From Prochilodus magdalenae (taxonomy: Eukaryota > Chordata > Actinopteri > Characiformes > Prochilodontidae), in contig JAMWET010003112.1 of NCBI GenBank assembly GCA_024036415.1, positions 62,001 through 126,000 on the forward strand: 64,000 nt of DNA, read 5' to 3'. Numbering within the stretch: the first letter of the stretch is position 1; the number at the start of each line of letters is the position of its first letter. The notes under the pieces are model-generated. The model was not told the origin of the DNA. It saw only the letters and a program-made list of their open reading frames with translations, and did no database searches. This document shows positions 34,801-46,880 of the stretch, one piece after another. The position numbers and the translations under genes were made by a program.

Positions 34801-37510
34801 CAAAGTCATGAGCCCTATCACATCATTGCATAGCTTTGATGGAGGCTCCTTTAATACCCAATTATGATGCTGTTACCTGTCACCAGTCCACCTGTGTATT
34901 GTGGTATGTTTCAAAAGATTTTACTTTGCTGGTCACAACCAGACATGAAATTCAACATGGCTCAATGTTCAGGGGAATTAACAAATCACATATTTTGGTT
35001 TCTTGTTTGATTGCATTTTTAGAAAATGTGCCAACATTATTATATATATTCATATTCGAGAAGGTTTTTAATAACTAGCTGGGGTGGACTTTAATACATG
35101 AAGACTAAATTACGATAAGTCCCAGCTTTAGAGGGCAAATAAAAATGTGTTTTTGTCTAATACTTTATTTTTTTCAAAAATGTGTTAATATTTTAATAAG
35201 CAGGCCAGCTTTACTGATATTTTTGCTTTGGATATTTTATACAGTATACACACTTATCATCAACAAACTAATTGCACAAATAGTTTGTTGTTATGCATCA
35301 CACAACCAGAAGGAGATGGTGGTTCACCATCTCACCAGCAGGAGCTGTGTGAGAATATTCAAGCTTTATGGGATGAATGATCACAGGACACCATTAGGAA
35401 CCTCTACAACTCCATGTCGAGTTGTATGCATATTGTCTTAGCCAACACGGGGCCCCGACACCGTACTGAGAGCCACTACTTCTGTATGTGTAGCGTAATA
35501 TATATTGCCCATATCAGTCATCTGACCTCAGTGAAAGGTTATGACTTAATAATTTTAATAACAATAAGTTTATATTACAATTGCTTTTTTTTTTTTAGAT
35601 TAAGATTGCAAATGTTGAAAAAACAGAGCCCTTTTTTTCATCACCTGAATTGTCTTTTTGTGGTGCTACTTATTTCAGTCCCCTAAGATAGAAGCAGTGC
35701 AAACTCCCCCTTAAAGGTACAGCGCTGTGCAAATGCCAGAACCCTCTATTTGTTCATGTTCCAGTCAAAAACAGCCTCTTCATAAGCAAGGTATTTATTT
35801 TCCAGCATCAGCAGAAAATGACAATTACACGGCATGTTTGAATATTCAGTGTATCGCTATTAATATTTAATAGAGCTTCCATTATTTTCAGCAGACTCAC
35901 TTTCAGTTTCTAAAAGAAATGTGCAGAGATATGTTCCACACCTCTAAAGTTCAGTCTTAGAACGTGCTGTGGCATTGGGCTAGCATTAGTGCATTATTCT
36001 GAAAACACCAACAGCTTTTATTCTCAGTAGGATCTACCCGAAAGCTAGACATTCTTTCCATAGTGTCGAGTAGTCTTCTCACAGTGGACAGTAAGATACA
36101 CCTGTGGATGTTTATAGGTCTAAAGCAAGAGTGGAGCCCCCCTCCCTCCCTTAAAGATAGAAGTGCTGTTTATCTGATGTGGACAGTTCTGGAGGTCTAT
36201 AGGGTCTTGTGAGTCGTTGTTCAGAGGTGGCTGTTGCAGTTTTGAAAATTCCACCAAATGTTTTCCTCACTTGATTTTCTGTGACTATCTTCCTGAAAAA
36301 CTTTGGACAGTAAATTAAATAAAAATGAAATAAATGAAAGTCCCTTTTTCCACATTCCTGTACAACATGGTCCATTTATCATTGAAAAGAATCTGTACCT
36401 TTTCCTAATCTTAACCTTTTTAAATATTAATATTAGTTCAAATTAAATAAATGCAGTCAAGACGTGTGTGTGTACGGAGTCTACAGATACTGTATATACT
36501 GTAATGATTCTATATTATTAAATATGTAAACAAAGTCAGAATACTTCACATTGGTGGTGGTGGTGGTGGTAACAAACCTCCACCTCTAAAAGCTTCCCAG
36601 CCTGAGACATTACTTTGTGGTAGTTTGGGTTTGTTGGCATAAACATTTGAATCCAACCCAATCACAGGCAAAACGGACCCCACAGAAGACTTTATCACCA
36701 TTTTACCATCATCAGCATTCATATAAAACTCAGTAGGCACATGCAGGTTCACTGGTGGGTCTGGGTGGTAAATAAACCGGCTATATTTGTGTCATAGACT
36801 ACACAACCCCTGCTTTCCATCACCAGTCTCTAAAATGAACCATTTCACACCAAACCACTCTGGACAACTCTGTTTACACTGCAACCACAGAACTACACAA
36901 AAATAATCAAAGATGGGTGGAATTCCACTTTAAGACATATTTATGAGGGTCCCACCCCAGTCTGCACCCAGATATCTACAGCCGTTTTCTCTGAGCCCAT
37001 CTTTCATGGACCTTCTATAAACGAATACTGGAAGCATTAGACATCCAACCCTCATTCTATTTAAGTGCCCCCTGGATGGGAGGAAGATGAATGCTGCTCT
37101 GAGTTAATTCAATAAGGACACTGTATACCATAGTAAGCAAGGACATCAGTTTTACCGGCCCGAGTGAGTAATGACTAACAGACAGGCTACCTCTAAAAGC
37201 GAGTTCAGGCTCACACTGCTGTTTTTGGCGTCATTAACATTATTCTTATTGTTATTAACAGGTGCAGCAACATGGCTGGCACGTGATTTATGACGGGAAT
37301 GTGGTGAGCTGGTTCACAAAGATAACGGTACTGGAGGGCAGACAGTGGCGAAGCTTCTAAAACACAATCGGTGGTTAAAAAACACAACATACTCACATAC
37401 AACTGCAGTAACTGTTTGCATTCCTGGTGCAGTAAGTTGGCCAAATCGACCGCGCGGCTGGTGGCGGAGCGGCCCGGGGCAGGCGCGTCTGAGCCCGGCT
37501 GTCCCTCCAT
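28895..37510 (-). CDS. CNTF-like cytokine of the IL-6 family, 3 exons, 192 aa
   Basis: Exons on the minus strand: 37510-37397 (residues 1-38), 33619-33305 (39-143), 29044-28895 (144-192, stop TAG). All introns are phase 0 with GT-AG ends (donors GTGAGT and GTGGGT). The protein is a predicted four-helix bundle. Helix A is about 16-38 (AVDLANLLHQECKQLLQLY), B about 70-90, C about 97-127 and D about 150-185. Helix D carries K155-Q-W157, VLLEL (161-165) and W168-T, the pattern of CNTF (K-W...VLxEL..WT). There is no signal peptide, as in CNTF and cardiotrophin. CLCF1 shares the D-helix style but has a leader. Length is close to that of mammalian CNTF (200 aa). Such ligands act through gp130/LIFR-type receptors; that is family knowledge. 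Cardiotrophin is the main alternative. Confidence 0.75.
29380..29475 (-). repeat. Possible tRNA-derived SINE remnant
   Basis: On the minus strand a box-B-like GGTTCAAATCC lies about 47 nt after an A-box-like GTAACTCACTGGCTTAC stretch. That spacing fits a RNA polymerase III internal promoter. The stems are not convincing, so it is not a functional tRNA. It lies in intron 2 of the cytokine gene. Confidence 0.3.
29700..30230. repeat. Dispersed fish repeat (GTCTGGACTTTGGGGTGGTC family)
   Basis: Words such as TTACTTTCAGTATCTGCAGG, CCAAACCTACAAAGTTCA, AGGTCTGGACTTTGGGGTGG and GAGAACACCAGCAGCTT recur in order at 35730-36380 and, in part, at 46530-46880. It looks like a worn non-autonomous DNA element; no coding. 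Confidence 0.4.
30231..33304 (-). other. Remainder of cytokine intron 2
   Basis: No exon recognised. It contains an AAAGAACC-type repeat at about 31005-31335 resembling 5800-6005. Plus-strand open frames here (such as 32086-32415) have no family features. Confidence 0.5.
33895..33975. repeat. Short imperfect tandem repeat (TATCTGGAT)
   Basis: Four or five imperfect copies of TATCTGGATTTAT in cytokine intron 1. Confidence 0.7.
34090..35000. repeat. DNA-transposon-derived repeat with AAAGTTGGGACAG terminus
   Basis: It starts near AAAGAAAGTTGGGACAGATG and contains typical fish repeat phrases: GAGGAGACCTCAGC, a GACTGCAGCCAGGTCAAT block, GAAGCCATGTTGTTGTAGCA, and GTCTTGATGGCAGCATAT. I know this as a very abundant fish family. 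It is non-coding and lies in cytokine intron 1. Confidence 0.5.
35730..36380. repeat. Dispersed fish repeat, second copy
   Basis: Corresponds to 29700-30230 (CTCACTTTCAGTTTCTAAAA, CCTCTAAAGTTCAG, TGAAAACACCAACAGCTTTT) and continues with GTTCTGGAGGTCTATAGG, which matches the style of 46760-46800. Non-coding. Confidence 0.4.
36530..36932. repeat. MITE-like copy, near full length
   Basis: The right terminus GTGGAATTCCACTTTA at 36917-36932 has one mismatch to the family terminus. Internal words include a (GGT)n patch, AACAAACCTCCACCTCTAAA, ATGCAGGTTCACTGGTGG and CACACCAAACCACTCTGG. The left terminus is worn. It lies in cytokine intron 1. Confidence 0.6.
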
Positions 37511-37743
37511 ACGCGCACGCTGGGGCTGGATATATGGAAACGGGTCTGGAGAGTCAATATTCAGAGGCTGTGCTCACGAAGAAGCACCGATCGAGTCGAT
37601 TTCGTGCTAATGTGTAGTGCGCCGAAGTGCTGCGCTGCTGTGTTTCATTCCCAGAGTGAGCGCTGAATGATCTTGTTGATCAGAGGCAGCAGACTCTGTG
37701 GGGGCGTGGCCAATGGAATGGCTTCACCACTACGTCATCAGAA

Positions 37744-37800
37744 CAGACCAGCTATCCCACGCCTTTTTTCCAGACCAGAGATCCCACGCCTTTAACCTGG
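37744..37800. repeat. Tandem pair upstream of the cytokine start
   Basis: CAGACCAGCTATCCCACGCC and CAGACCAGAGATCCCACGCC are adjacent, about 30 bp each. They sit about 240 bp upstream of the first coding exon, within a locally CpG-rich region. A regulatory role is only a possibility. Confidence 0.6.
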
Positions 37801-37808
37801 TACTCCAA

Positions 37809-37810
37809 AG

Positions 37811-37866
<56 letters not shown>
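37809..37866. repeat. (ATA)n microsatellite
   Basis: About 18 AATAAT-type trinucleotide units, followed at 37905-37925 by a TTGTTG tract. Confidence 0.95.
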
Positions 37867-37867
<1 letters not shown>

Positions 37868-37939
37868 TTATGATATCAACAACAACACTAATTATTACTA
37901 TTATTGTTGTTGTTGTTGCTGTTGTTATAATAATACAAT

Positions 37940-39029
37940 AAAAATAACAATGATGACAATGAGGATCCTGATCATAATGGTAACAACAACAACAATAATA
38001 ATAAATCTTCTGTTATGGAGAAATTTTTATTCATAAATCTGCACAATTCAGTGTAATAAGGGCTTTCAGAGTGGTTAAAAGCACTTGCATTCCATGAACC
38101 TCAAAAACTATTTTTCCTCCTTCCAATTCCAAGGGGCCAATTCCAAAATCTAAAATGTTACGTGCTCAACTTATGTTTTCCTTCCCATCATCTGACACAC
38201 AGCTATACAATCGCATCTCAGCATGCCTGACTGACATCAGCTCACGGATGACAGCTCACCACCTTAAGCTCAATCCCAGCAACACTGAGCTGCTGTTCAT
38301 CCCCAGCACTACAGGTCCTCACCATGACCTCACCATCTCATTCGGGAACTCCTTGATCACCCTGACTGAAGATGAAGGAAGCCTTGGTGTGATTCTGGAT
38401 GGCCAGTTATCGTTCTCAGCTCATATAGCGAACCTGACTCGGTCATGCAGATTCCTCCGGAGGATACGACCCTTCCTCTCTCAAGAGGCCACCCAGCTGC
38501 TTGTTCAGTCTCTGGTCATTTCAAGGCTAGACTACTGCAACTCGCTCCTGGCTGGTCTTCCTCTACGGGCCGTCAGGCCCTTGCAACTGGTCCAGAACGC
38601 TGCAGCTTGACTCATCTTCAGTGTTCCCAAGTGCACCCATGTCACTCCACTGCTATGCTCCCTTCACTGGTTTCCTGTTGCTGCCTGCATCAGATTTAAA
38701 ATTCTGATGCTCGCCTACAAAGCCAAGAATGTACCAGCCCCTCCCTACCTTATGGCAATGGTTAAGGGTCGATCTGTACCTTGAGTCCTTTGAGCTTCGC
38801 GTACAGCTCGACTCAACCGGCCATCCTTGAAAAAATAACAATGAGGATCCTGATCATTGTGACAACAACAACAACAACAACAACAACAATAATAATAAAT
38901 CTTCTGTTATGGAAAAAAAAATATTTCTAAATCTGCACAAACAGGGGCTTTCAGAGTGGTTAAAAGCACTTGCATTCCATGAACCTCAAACACTATTTTT
39001 CCCCCTTCCAATTCCTAAAAGGTTACGTA
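37940..39029. mobile_element. LINE fragment flanked by about 200-bp direct repeats
   Basis: Left repeat 37940-38164 and right repeat 38830-39029 share AACAATGAGGATCCTGATCA, an (AAC)n/(AAT)n patch, AAATCTTCTGTTATGG, CAGAGTGGTTAAAAGCACTT, CATTCCATGAACCTCAAA and a GGTTACGT-like end, in the same orientation. The LINE fragment fills the interval. The left copy has about 20 extra bases near its end. Confidence 0.7.
38165..38829 (+). pseudogene. LINE reverse transcriptase C-terminal fragment (L2/CR1-like)
   Basis: The translation shows HHLKLNPSNTELLFIP, SLGVILDGQLSF, SCRFLRRIRPFL, QLLVQSLVISRLDYCNSLL and LQLVQNAAA. This is the thumb/connection region of non-LTR reverse transcriptases of the Jockey-like group common in fish. 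An Arg codon has become TGA after NAAA (38608-38610), and further stops follow after about 38780. The catalytic YxDD part and endonuclease are absent. 5'-truncated and dead. Confidence 0.75.
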
Positions 39030-39692
39030 AAAGTTTTGATTCAGTTTTGAACTATTATGCCCCCAAAACCAAAAAACAACAGAAATGGTGGACTATATGG
39101 ATGTCATAACGTTTCATGCATTTCCCAAGGGACCAACCTGGGAGTCATTGACGCCAGACATTTCGTTGTTAAATTCCAGATCAACTCCGTATTATATAAC
39201 TAAAATAAAGTACTCCAGAGAGTCCTCCTGCCTTTCTCCACCTTAAATAAACAATCTGCACTGCTAAAGCTGGCAGCCGGAGGGTGGAATGAGCTTCCAC
39301 TGAACAGCGAACTCTCTCAAACACGGACTGAAGATCCATCTCTCTGTCAACCACCAAGTAAGCACTAACATATATACAAACAGAAATGCATGATACTGCA
39401 CTTATGCTACGCTTAACTCTTTATTTTCTTTCTAGGTGTGAACTTGGGCTAGGTATTACACTTACATCTTTTATTTTTCTTTCCAGGTATCAGCACTGTC
39501 ATGTGCACTGAAGCAGTTCCACCGTTATTAACATCACAACCCCTACAGTAACCTGTAAGTAGCAGCCGTCCTGTGCAATTTTTCCCCCTTTTACCAGTAA
39601 AGGTGGATAATCTTAAAGTAAGAGTTTCATAGTGAGTAACAACTGTGCTGACGTGTTGTATTGGTGTCGAGATCGAAATCAAGTAGCTAGTA

Positions 39693-39709
39693 TAGATAGA
39701 TAGATAGAC

Positions 39710-39766
<57 letters not shown>

Positions 39767-39800
39767 CTTTATTGATCCCGAAGAAATTTAGCAGCCAGTA
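39693..39800 (-). repeat. (GATA)n with LINE-type 3' tail
   Basis: About 17 GATA units are followed by TACTTTATTGATCCCGAAGA. Read on the minus strand this is a CGGGATCAATAAAGTATC tail plus TATC repeats, the usual 3' end of fish RTE-type (Rex3-like) retroelements. Only the tail is visible. Confidence 0.6.
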
Positions 39801-42699
39801 GCGGGGTGATGTTACCTACTAAGAAGCCCCAAACTACCTTATTTACAGGAGTTTCATTTTACTGTGTCTGTTCCCACAGTTGCAACTGTAAAATCATAGA
39901 GGGCTCTCAAAGTAAATCTGCAAATTAGAGCCGAGTTTAACAAAATATTCATGAGCTCATCAAAAAAGGAAAAACAGCTTGTTTCATTATATATACCAAA
40001 TAATAGGCTTTCATTATATATACCAAATAATAGGCTGTAAATTCACCCCAACCAATGTCGGAAACCTTCTACGTAGACATCAGAGAACAATAACAATATT
40101 GAATAAATGCATTCTGAGGCATCTTTAATATGAAGTGCTTAATTCTACAGGCCAATTACAGACCAAGTTGAGTGGAAATAAGTAGAACAGATATGCAATT
40201 CACAAAAGGAAGCTTTGTCTCAGTATAGAATAAACACAGTGAAAAGAATAGGCTTAAGCTAGGTACATAAAAGAGGTGATCCCTGGCTAGGTAAATTTGA
40301 CATTGGTTGCGACATAAACATTCCGAGTTTGATATGAAATAGTTTTGTAGAGACTCAGATCTCCTTACCATGGTAACAGAAACCAGGGGATCACCATATC
40401 TACAACACAAATACAGCCATTGTGCAATGAACTATCATTGGATATATGGGTGGATATTGCTGCATGCTCCTGGTTTTGGTTTGGCCAACATGAAATCATG
40501 TGATCCACCATCCTGGAACAACACAGTCTAACAGGAACAGCCGAGCATTAAAGTTAACCCCTGCGTATGTCATGTCATGACATCCATCTGGGATGGTTCC
40601 AAAGGATGTATCATGTTATCTCTGGAGACTGCAGTGAGGTACCTACATTTGGTTATTCAGCTAATGCAATTTTCCACAGTAATGTGCATTAGCGTTTTAC
40701 AGGGGCAGTCCCTGTGGAACTATTTAAGATTGAGTATACTGCCCAAGGGCAGATTAGCCTGGGATTGAAGGGCTAAAGTTATATCAGCCTCGAAATGGTG
40801 ATTCACTTTGCATTTTAAGATGTCAATTATGATAACATGCCACTTAAAATCTTCATTTACATTTTATTATGCTTTCAGTCACAGACCTAAAATCGAAAGA
40901 CAATATTTAAAAAAAAATATCAGTTTAAATAATTCATAATGCACAAAGAATACATTATGTTTAATATGGTTAATATTGTGCATTATTGACACTAAAAGTC
41001 ATATTACAATAGGCATGCATACTAGGTATGAATAAATAAAAAATAAATGTAATAAAGAGGTTGGAAAATTAGTGGGGGTGTTCTTTTGAGTGTCTTTTTT
41101 AAAATTTAATTAACATGTATGTTTTATTCAAAAATGAGTATTGTACTCTTACTTCTAGTTACTTCTACTAACTTTGTTGGAAACAAAGGGACTACATTAT
41201 TGAAAATTACATAATCAGGATTGAAAACTGCCCAATCAGGATTGTTTTATCTGTGGTACCTAGGTCCATACAGCTAAGCTCACCCATTTGTTAGGACTTT
41301 AGAAGCCACAGCGAAGGCCTCATTCAATAGAAGAACTACCAACACAATCAGGATTATAAGTAAGATTGTAGGTACAGAGAGTGGGATCAATTTCATGAGT
41401 AAAATATGTTGTAGTTACTGACTAGGAATACCAGCCATTGTCTTCTCAGGTTTCAATAGTTTATTTGGCTTTATGGATTTATGCCAGAACCTAAAGAGTC
41501 TTTACTGTACAGAGTCACTGTAAGTATATAGTAATGTCTGTTACAAGCCTATAATAATTGCCTGTGTCTAATCTAGAATGTAAATAGGTGGCTTGCAGGA
41601 ATTAGCTTTATCATAGTACTGATATTGTTTTGACATTTATAAACTGAACTGAAGGCCTCGTGCTAATAGTTACAGTTCACCAGTGGAATTGATCTGTTTA
41701 TAGGCAATCTTAGTAAAAACAAACAGTAGACTGTTAAAAAGCCATTTGACTACACTAATAAATGCTGTTGGGTCAGGTGCCGGTACATTTAGACACATCC
41801 CTGAAATAGGACTTAAACATGGCTCCAAACCTCTAAAATGGCACTCTGCGGGGGTGCTACCTTTCCAGACCAGCACTACATAGGTAAAATATAGTGCCAT
41901 CTAGTGGACTGGCTTTGACGAGAACATAACCTGATTTTCCTCTATTGAGCAAATTTCTTCCTTGCTGGGTTAATGAGGCAGTGCAGGGACGAGTGGTTGC
42001 CATGTTGATCTATCCGTCTTAAAAGAAAGCCATTTATGCCCACAGTTAAACCCAACGCTTCCAAACACTGTAATCCAACTTTGTCTTACAGCCCCAGATG
42101 GAAAAAAACGAACAACCACAAAGTATAGTTTGAAAATTAAAAAATGTAAAAACAGCATCCCATTGCTTTATTTGTAGATTTTATGGACGAGATTGTCATA
42201 AATACTTATAAAACACAGGCGGAACTATTAGGCTCAGCTTTACAGTGTGTAGCTTTTCTATGGCTAAACCTCATGGTAAAGTCCAAAAGTATGTTCAGAA
42301 CAACTGGGCCTGTTTGGGCCTCTGTCTTTATGCCATTATATTCAGGCCATTCATCAGTCAGATTATTTGTCAAGCAGTGATACAACTGTTAGTCTGTCTG
42401 TTTCATCTGTCTGTTGGTTTCATGTTGGTTTCATATTTATCTCAACAAGTCACATCCAAAGGTATTTATATTCAGCTACTCTGTTGATAATAGATCCCTG
42501 TAAAGTAAAAACATTTAAAAGACTATTTCTTCCTTCCCCCCTCTTCCCCACATTACTAGTTCCCCGCAAATTGCCCCCTTAAGTACTTTATCAATCAGTT
42601 AGACAAAGTCAATTAATTACTGGGTTCAATTTCACTAGCCATACCCAGGCATGATTGCTTCTAGTCCTATTGATTCTTATCACTTAAATACAGCCTGCC
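39801..42699. other. Gene-free AT-rich stretch
   Basis: Apart from a worn MITE-like piece at about 40330-40420 (CCATGGTAACAGAAACCAGG, then CACCATATCTACAACACAAA) I see no feature. Confidence 0.4.
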
Positions 42700-43620
42700 T
42701 GTCAATGTGAAGCAGATAGAACGTCTCAAAAACCAGCACAAGATGCAACATTGTAAAGAGTTTCAAAAACAGAATTGAAGTCACTGACATCTAATAGTCA
42801 GGAAAGGGTTACATGGAGCAAAGATGAACCATCCCAAGAGTGGCCTGTCTAACAATATTTCAGCATGACTGCATCAACAATGAGATCACAAAATAGGCCA
42901 GATGAACATTTAAAGAACTTCAGGCCTCACCTGCCTCGATTAAGGTTAATATGTGTGATTGCACAATAGAGAAGGCATGGGGTAATACAGCAATCATGAA
43001 AGAGCTGCAGGGGTAAACCACTACTGACCAAAGGCTCATCTCACAATTGCATAATACATGAATATGGTCCCCCAGGAGTTCTGGGATTTGGCACTTTTTT
43101 AAAAGACGTGCAATTTTACATCTTGTGTAAAGTTAACACCGCATTCCACCATGAGAAAATCATACCAACAGTCAAACATGGTGGTGCTAGTGTGATGGTC
43201 TGGGGCTTGTTTGTTTCTGTTTCTGCATGACCTAATTAATGGAATAATTAATGGAATTAATCATTCCTGAAGGAGAACGACTGATCATCAGTTGGTGACC
43301 TAAAATTCAAGAGCAGTTGGGTTAGAGGATAATGATCCAAAGCACACAAGCAAGTTCACCTCTGACTGGCTATAAGGAAACAAAATGAAAGTTTCTCGAG
43401 TGGCCTGTTATGAATCCCATTGAGAGGCTGTGGCAAGACCTTGAGCAGTTGATGTTTGAAAACACCCCATATAACCGTGGTCAAAAACAACTCTGCAAAG
43501 AAAAGTGGGCCAAAATTCATCCACAGCAATGTAAAACACCCATTGCAAGTTAGCGAAAAGATCTGATTGCAGCTGTTACTGTCAAGAGTGGTCTTATGAT
43601 TAATTATGATTTTTATTTTA
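42700..43620 (+). mobile_element. Decayed Tc1-like transposon
   Basis: Recognisable fish Tc1 transposase sequence, with many frameshifts. Landmarks are AGGCCTCACCTGCCTCGATT (about 42922), a GGTGGTGCTAGTGTGATGGT block (GGxSVMVWG motif, about 43181), GATAATGATCCAAAGCACAC (second Asp: DNDPKH, about 43328), and GAATCCCATTGAGAGGCTGT (NPIERLW, third acidic residue, about 43411). The first Asp motif (WTDES) is missing or deleted near 43060-43140. Terminal repeats were not resolved. Confidence 0.75.
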
Positions 43621-43839
43621 ACAGATTAGTAGAGTACATGCACTCTGTGTTTTTCTTTTCCTTTATATAAACCGCTTTTCTGTGAAGCTGCTTTGAGACA
43701 GCATTAGCCATAAGTTAGTTATATATCCAGCAGGGGTCAGTGTTTAGGTGACACGGCTCTAAACTGCGATGTACAGTCTGTAATAGACCTTAGTTTTGGA
43801 TCAGTCAGATAATAACAAAAAGCTGTATCAGCTAACTGA

Positions 43840-44005
43840 AGGTCCAACGCATAAACACCTACACATATACATACAGTTCTACAATTACATACTTGGTACG
43901 TAATAGAGTGCACAGTTTATGCACATCCCAGTAGCACTGCTGTGTCTCAGTCACTGCTGTGTCCAGCACACACTAACAGGCCACCACCACATCAGTGTCA
44001 CTGCA
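43840..44005. repeat. Fish MITE-like repeat, second copy
   Basis: Shares CAGTTCTACAATTACA, CACATCCCAGTAGCAC and CCACATCAGTGTCACTG with the family at 13690-14010. Confidence 0.45.
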
Positions 44006-44410
44006 AGTCAAGTCAAGTCAAGTAGAAACAACGTTCCTCCAAGACCAAGGTTCTACATAGAACTATAAATACAATAAATACACAAGACAATTTACAATAT
44101 ACAAAACAGCAAACAATAAATACAGGGAGGGGACAGCGCAGATAGCCCACTGGTAGTGGGTGCAGTAAAGTGTGGTTGTGTCCATTTTTTTAAAAAGATG
44201 AACATTGTTTTAGCAGCAGTTATGTCCATATTTGGTATGCATGTAAACATTTTATACTTTAAGTGTTATGTGTGGACAGATTTGAAAGATGAGGTTATGT
44301 GTGTGTTTGTGTGTTCAGTCCAGTCATTAAATGTGTGTGGTTATTCAGACCAGACTCTGGTTGTTAAGGAGTCTGATGGCTTGGGGATACTACTCTGTCA
44401 GTTTGGTTAA
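44006..44410. repeat. Dispersed retroelement-like repeat with (GTCAA)n start
   Basis: It begins with GTCAAGTCAAGTCAAG, then CAAGGTTCTACATAGAAC, ACAATTTACAATATACAAA, and ends in GTTGTTAAGGAGTCTGATGG, TTGGGG. Fish retroelement remnants commonly show this pattern. An open frame at 44156-44410 lies inside and is not a host gene. Confidence 0.4.
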
Positions 44411-46429
44411 TTAAAGGGCAAATAATTTGCTTATATTGATCTTGTATATACTTTGGTAATACCAAGTAAAATAATTGCTATAGTGTTTTACTTATTTGTT
44501 CAAGCCCAAATAACAATCTAACAAATCAGAATGTGCCTGTGTGCTGTCAATATTTAAGAACCAGAAAATGGACTGTGGGGTAAATATGCAGAAGTAAATA
44601 CATATTTATAGGTAATTGTAAAGCACTAATTATGAATTATGCCGTATTTCCCTGATCATTCATTCCTATATCAAATCAGGTATCTTAAAGCATGGAAAAC
44701 AGTGAACTTTGAGAACACTGCTGAATCTGTGTTGACAGTACAGCCCATTTTTAACATTGCCATATTTAACTATATACCCAGTAGAGGGCAGCAACATGAT
44801 ACAGATGAAACAAAAGTCAGTGCCTTAAAATATATCCATATATACATACTTGAATTTTAATAGTACATTTGTTTTTAATAGTTAATTACAGTATCTAATA
44901 GATATCATCCATACTTTATACATAACAGCACTCTATTCAGACCAACCCATGAACAGCATTTTCTTTGTTTGATTACAGCACTCAAACTGCAAATGGTAAT
45001 GCTGAGGTTCAAAACCTGAAAATAAACTGTATGCAATGTCTAAAACAATTAAAGGCTGAAATGAAAGTTATAGAAACAGATAACTGATTGAATGCGTGTT
45101 AACAGGCCAATCACAACAGATTCCAATCTTAGTGGATTAATTAAGGTACTGACCATTTATAAAAAACACTGTTTCTGGAGTCATTTTGATCAGAACAGTC
45201 AGAACAACATCTGCTCACCTGCTAAATGATAGCTTTAACTTGAACTTGGGGCATGAACTTTGTGCAACTGATATAGATCTGTAGGAATGAACAGCCATTA
45301 CTAACTACCATTTCTGAACATCTGGGGGCGCTAAGTGACATCTCAAAACCCTTGGCCCTCCATATTACATTAATCTAAAAGCAAGTAATTAAAAAGCAAC
45401 AGGTGAATAGGGTAATGTTTCTTTTATATTCTTATGAGTATTTTTTGGGTTTGATGTTTTGCCAAACATGGGACATTTCCCACTTAAGTATGCATCATGT
45501 ACATTGTAGAAAAACTATAATCTAGCCCTTAGATATTTTCAGAATAAAATATTGATGTCACTGTGAAGACAAACTCTAGACAGTCATTCTAAAACATTTT
45601 ACAGGTTATGGTTTTGTATCGTATTTATCTACCATAAATCTAGCTATGAGCAACACGTTAGGAAATCCTGTGATATCATTCAGAATAGGGTTGGGAATGA
45701 GTATGCAAAATGCCACTAAGGAGTGACGTCAGTGAGATGTCAAAAAACATGTAGCGTCTGTGTGAATGTTGTCGCTACAACGGAAACAGACATATTTGGA
45801 AACTCTAGTTAAATCAGGAAATGCATCTCGATATAGACTCTACAAGTGAAAACATACAGTATTTTTTTTTTTTTTATTTAGTTTTCAAATGTGGTTAACC
45901 ATGTAATTACATTATTTTATTTATAGAATTATGACCACACTAATAACTTGCCCACTACACCTCAGCAATGCTGATTTGTGAGCTATGTTCTATGGTAAGA
46001 TGCGTCAAATACTTTTTACTAAATACTAAATGCTTTTTACAGCTATGTCTAATGACGCAGTCCAGATTTAATCCGTGGTAAGGTCAGTTCCTGTGAATGC
46101 TCCAGTGGACAAAATATTATTCCAAACACTATTTACTCATGATCTTACCACACACATTTCTTCCCATTAAAATCACTGGGTCCAACCTGACCACCCCATT
46201 AAAAAAGTTGGAGGACTTCTCCGACCGGATTACTTTTTCCACATCTCTGTTGACCGGTCCACTGACCTCTCATATGTTCAATTATCTTGGTAATGAAGGG
46301 CTTACGCACTGCAGCCCTACAATAATATCCCTCTATATGTAGTTGTGGGCAGATTGCTCTTACTGAGCCTGATTACATTCTGCATCGACATTCCCTGTCA
46401 CCCCTGGAGCTGCCCTTTCGTGTATGTAT

Positions 46430-46880
46430 GCGAGACACATCAGAGGCTCACTGTGGTGCTGAAAATGATCCAGCACCCAAGTAATACAAGCTCTGTGGTG
46501 GTCCTGCGGGGGGGGCTGACTTGTACAACAGCGTGTCGGGGTCTGGACTGTGGGGTGGTCAGTGAATTTGAATTTATGACCGCTAGCAGCTTTGTTGTCA
46601 GATGTTCTGTTCTCAGCAAGGGCTTTTTGACTGCTACACATTCGTTTTGGAATCCTAGTGTTGACTGGTCATCTTACAGTGAAGGGGTAGACAGAAACAT
46701 CCATGGATGAGAGTTAATTTTCTCCTCTCTGCCAAAGATGAAAACTCTAAGTGCTAATTTTCTGTCTGGGACAGTTTTGGTGGTCTACCAGGTCATTAAA
46801 GTCCTGCTATTTTGGAAACTCTCCACTCCCTTATGCAACTATCATCGAACATGAAGCCAAAGCATTTCATTTACACATAT
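46430..46880. repeat. Composite of two dispersed repeat fragments
   Basis: 46430-46515 matches the 13690-14010 family (a TGTGGTGGTCCTGCGGGG end). 46530-46880 matches the 29700/35730 family (GGTCTGGACTGTGGGGTGGT, ACAGTTTTGGTGGTCTACCA). Open frames on both strands here are incidental. Confidence 0.4.

Noticed and set aside
28895..37510. Naming the cytokine clcf1 or cardiotrophin, or giving a firm cntf symbol
   Set aside because: The helix D pattern best fits CNTF and there is no leader as in CLCF1, but without synteny or phylogeny a firm symbol is not justified.
38155..38610. 151-codon frame as a host gene
   Set aside because: It is a LINE reverse transcriptase fragment with a stop inside a conserved block.
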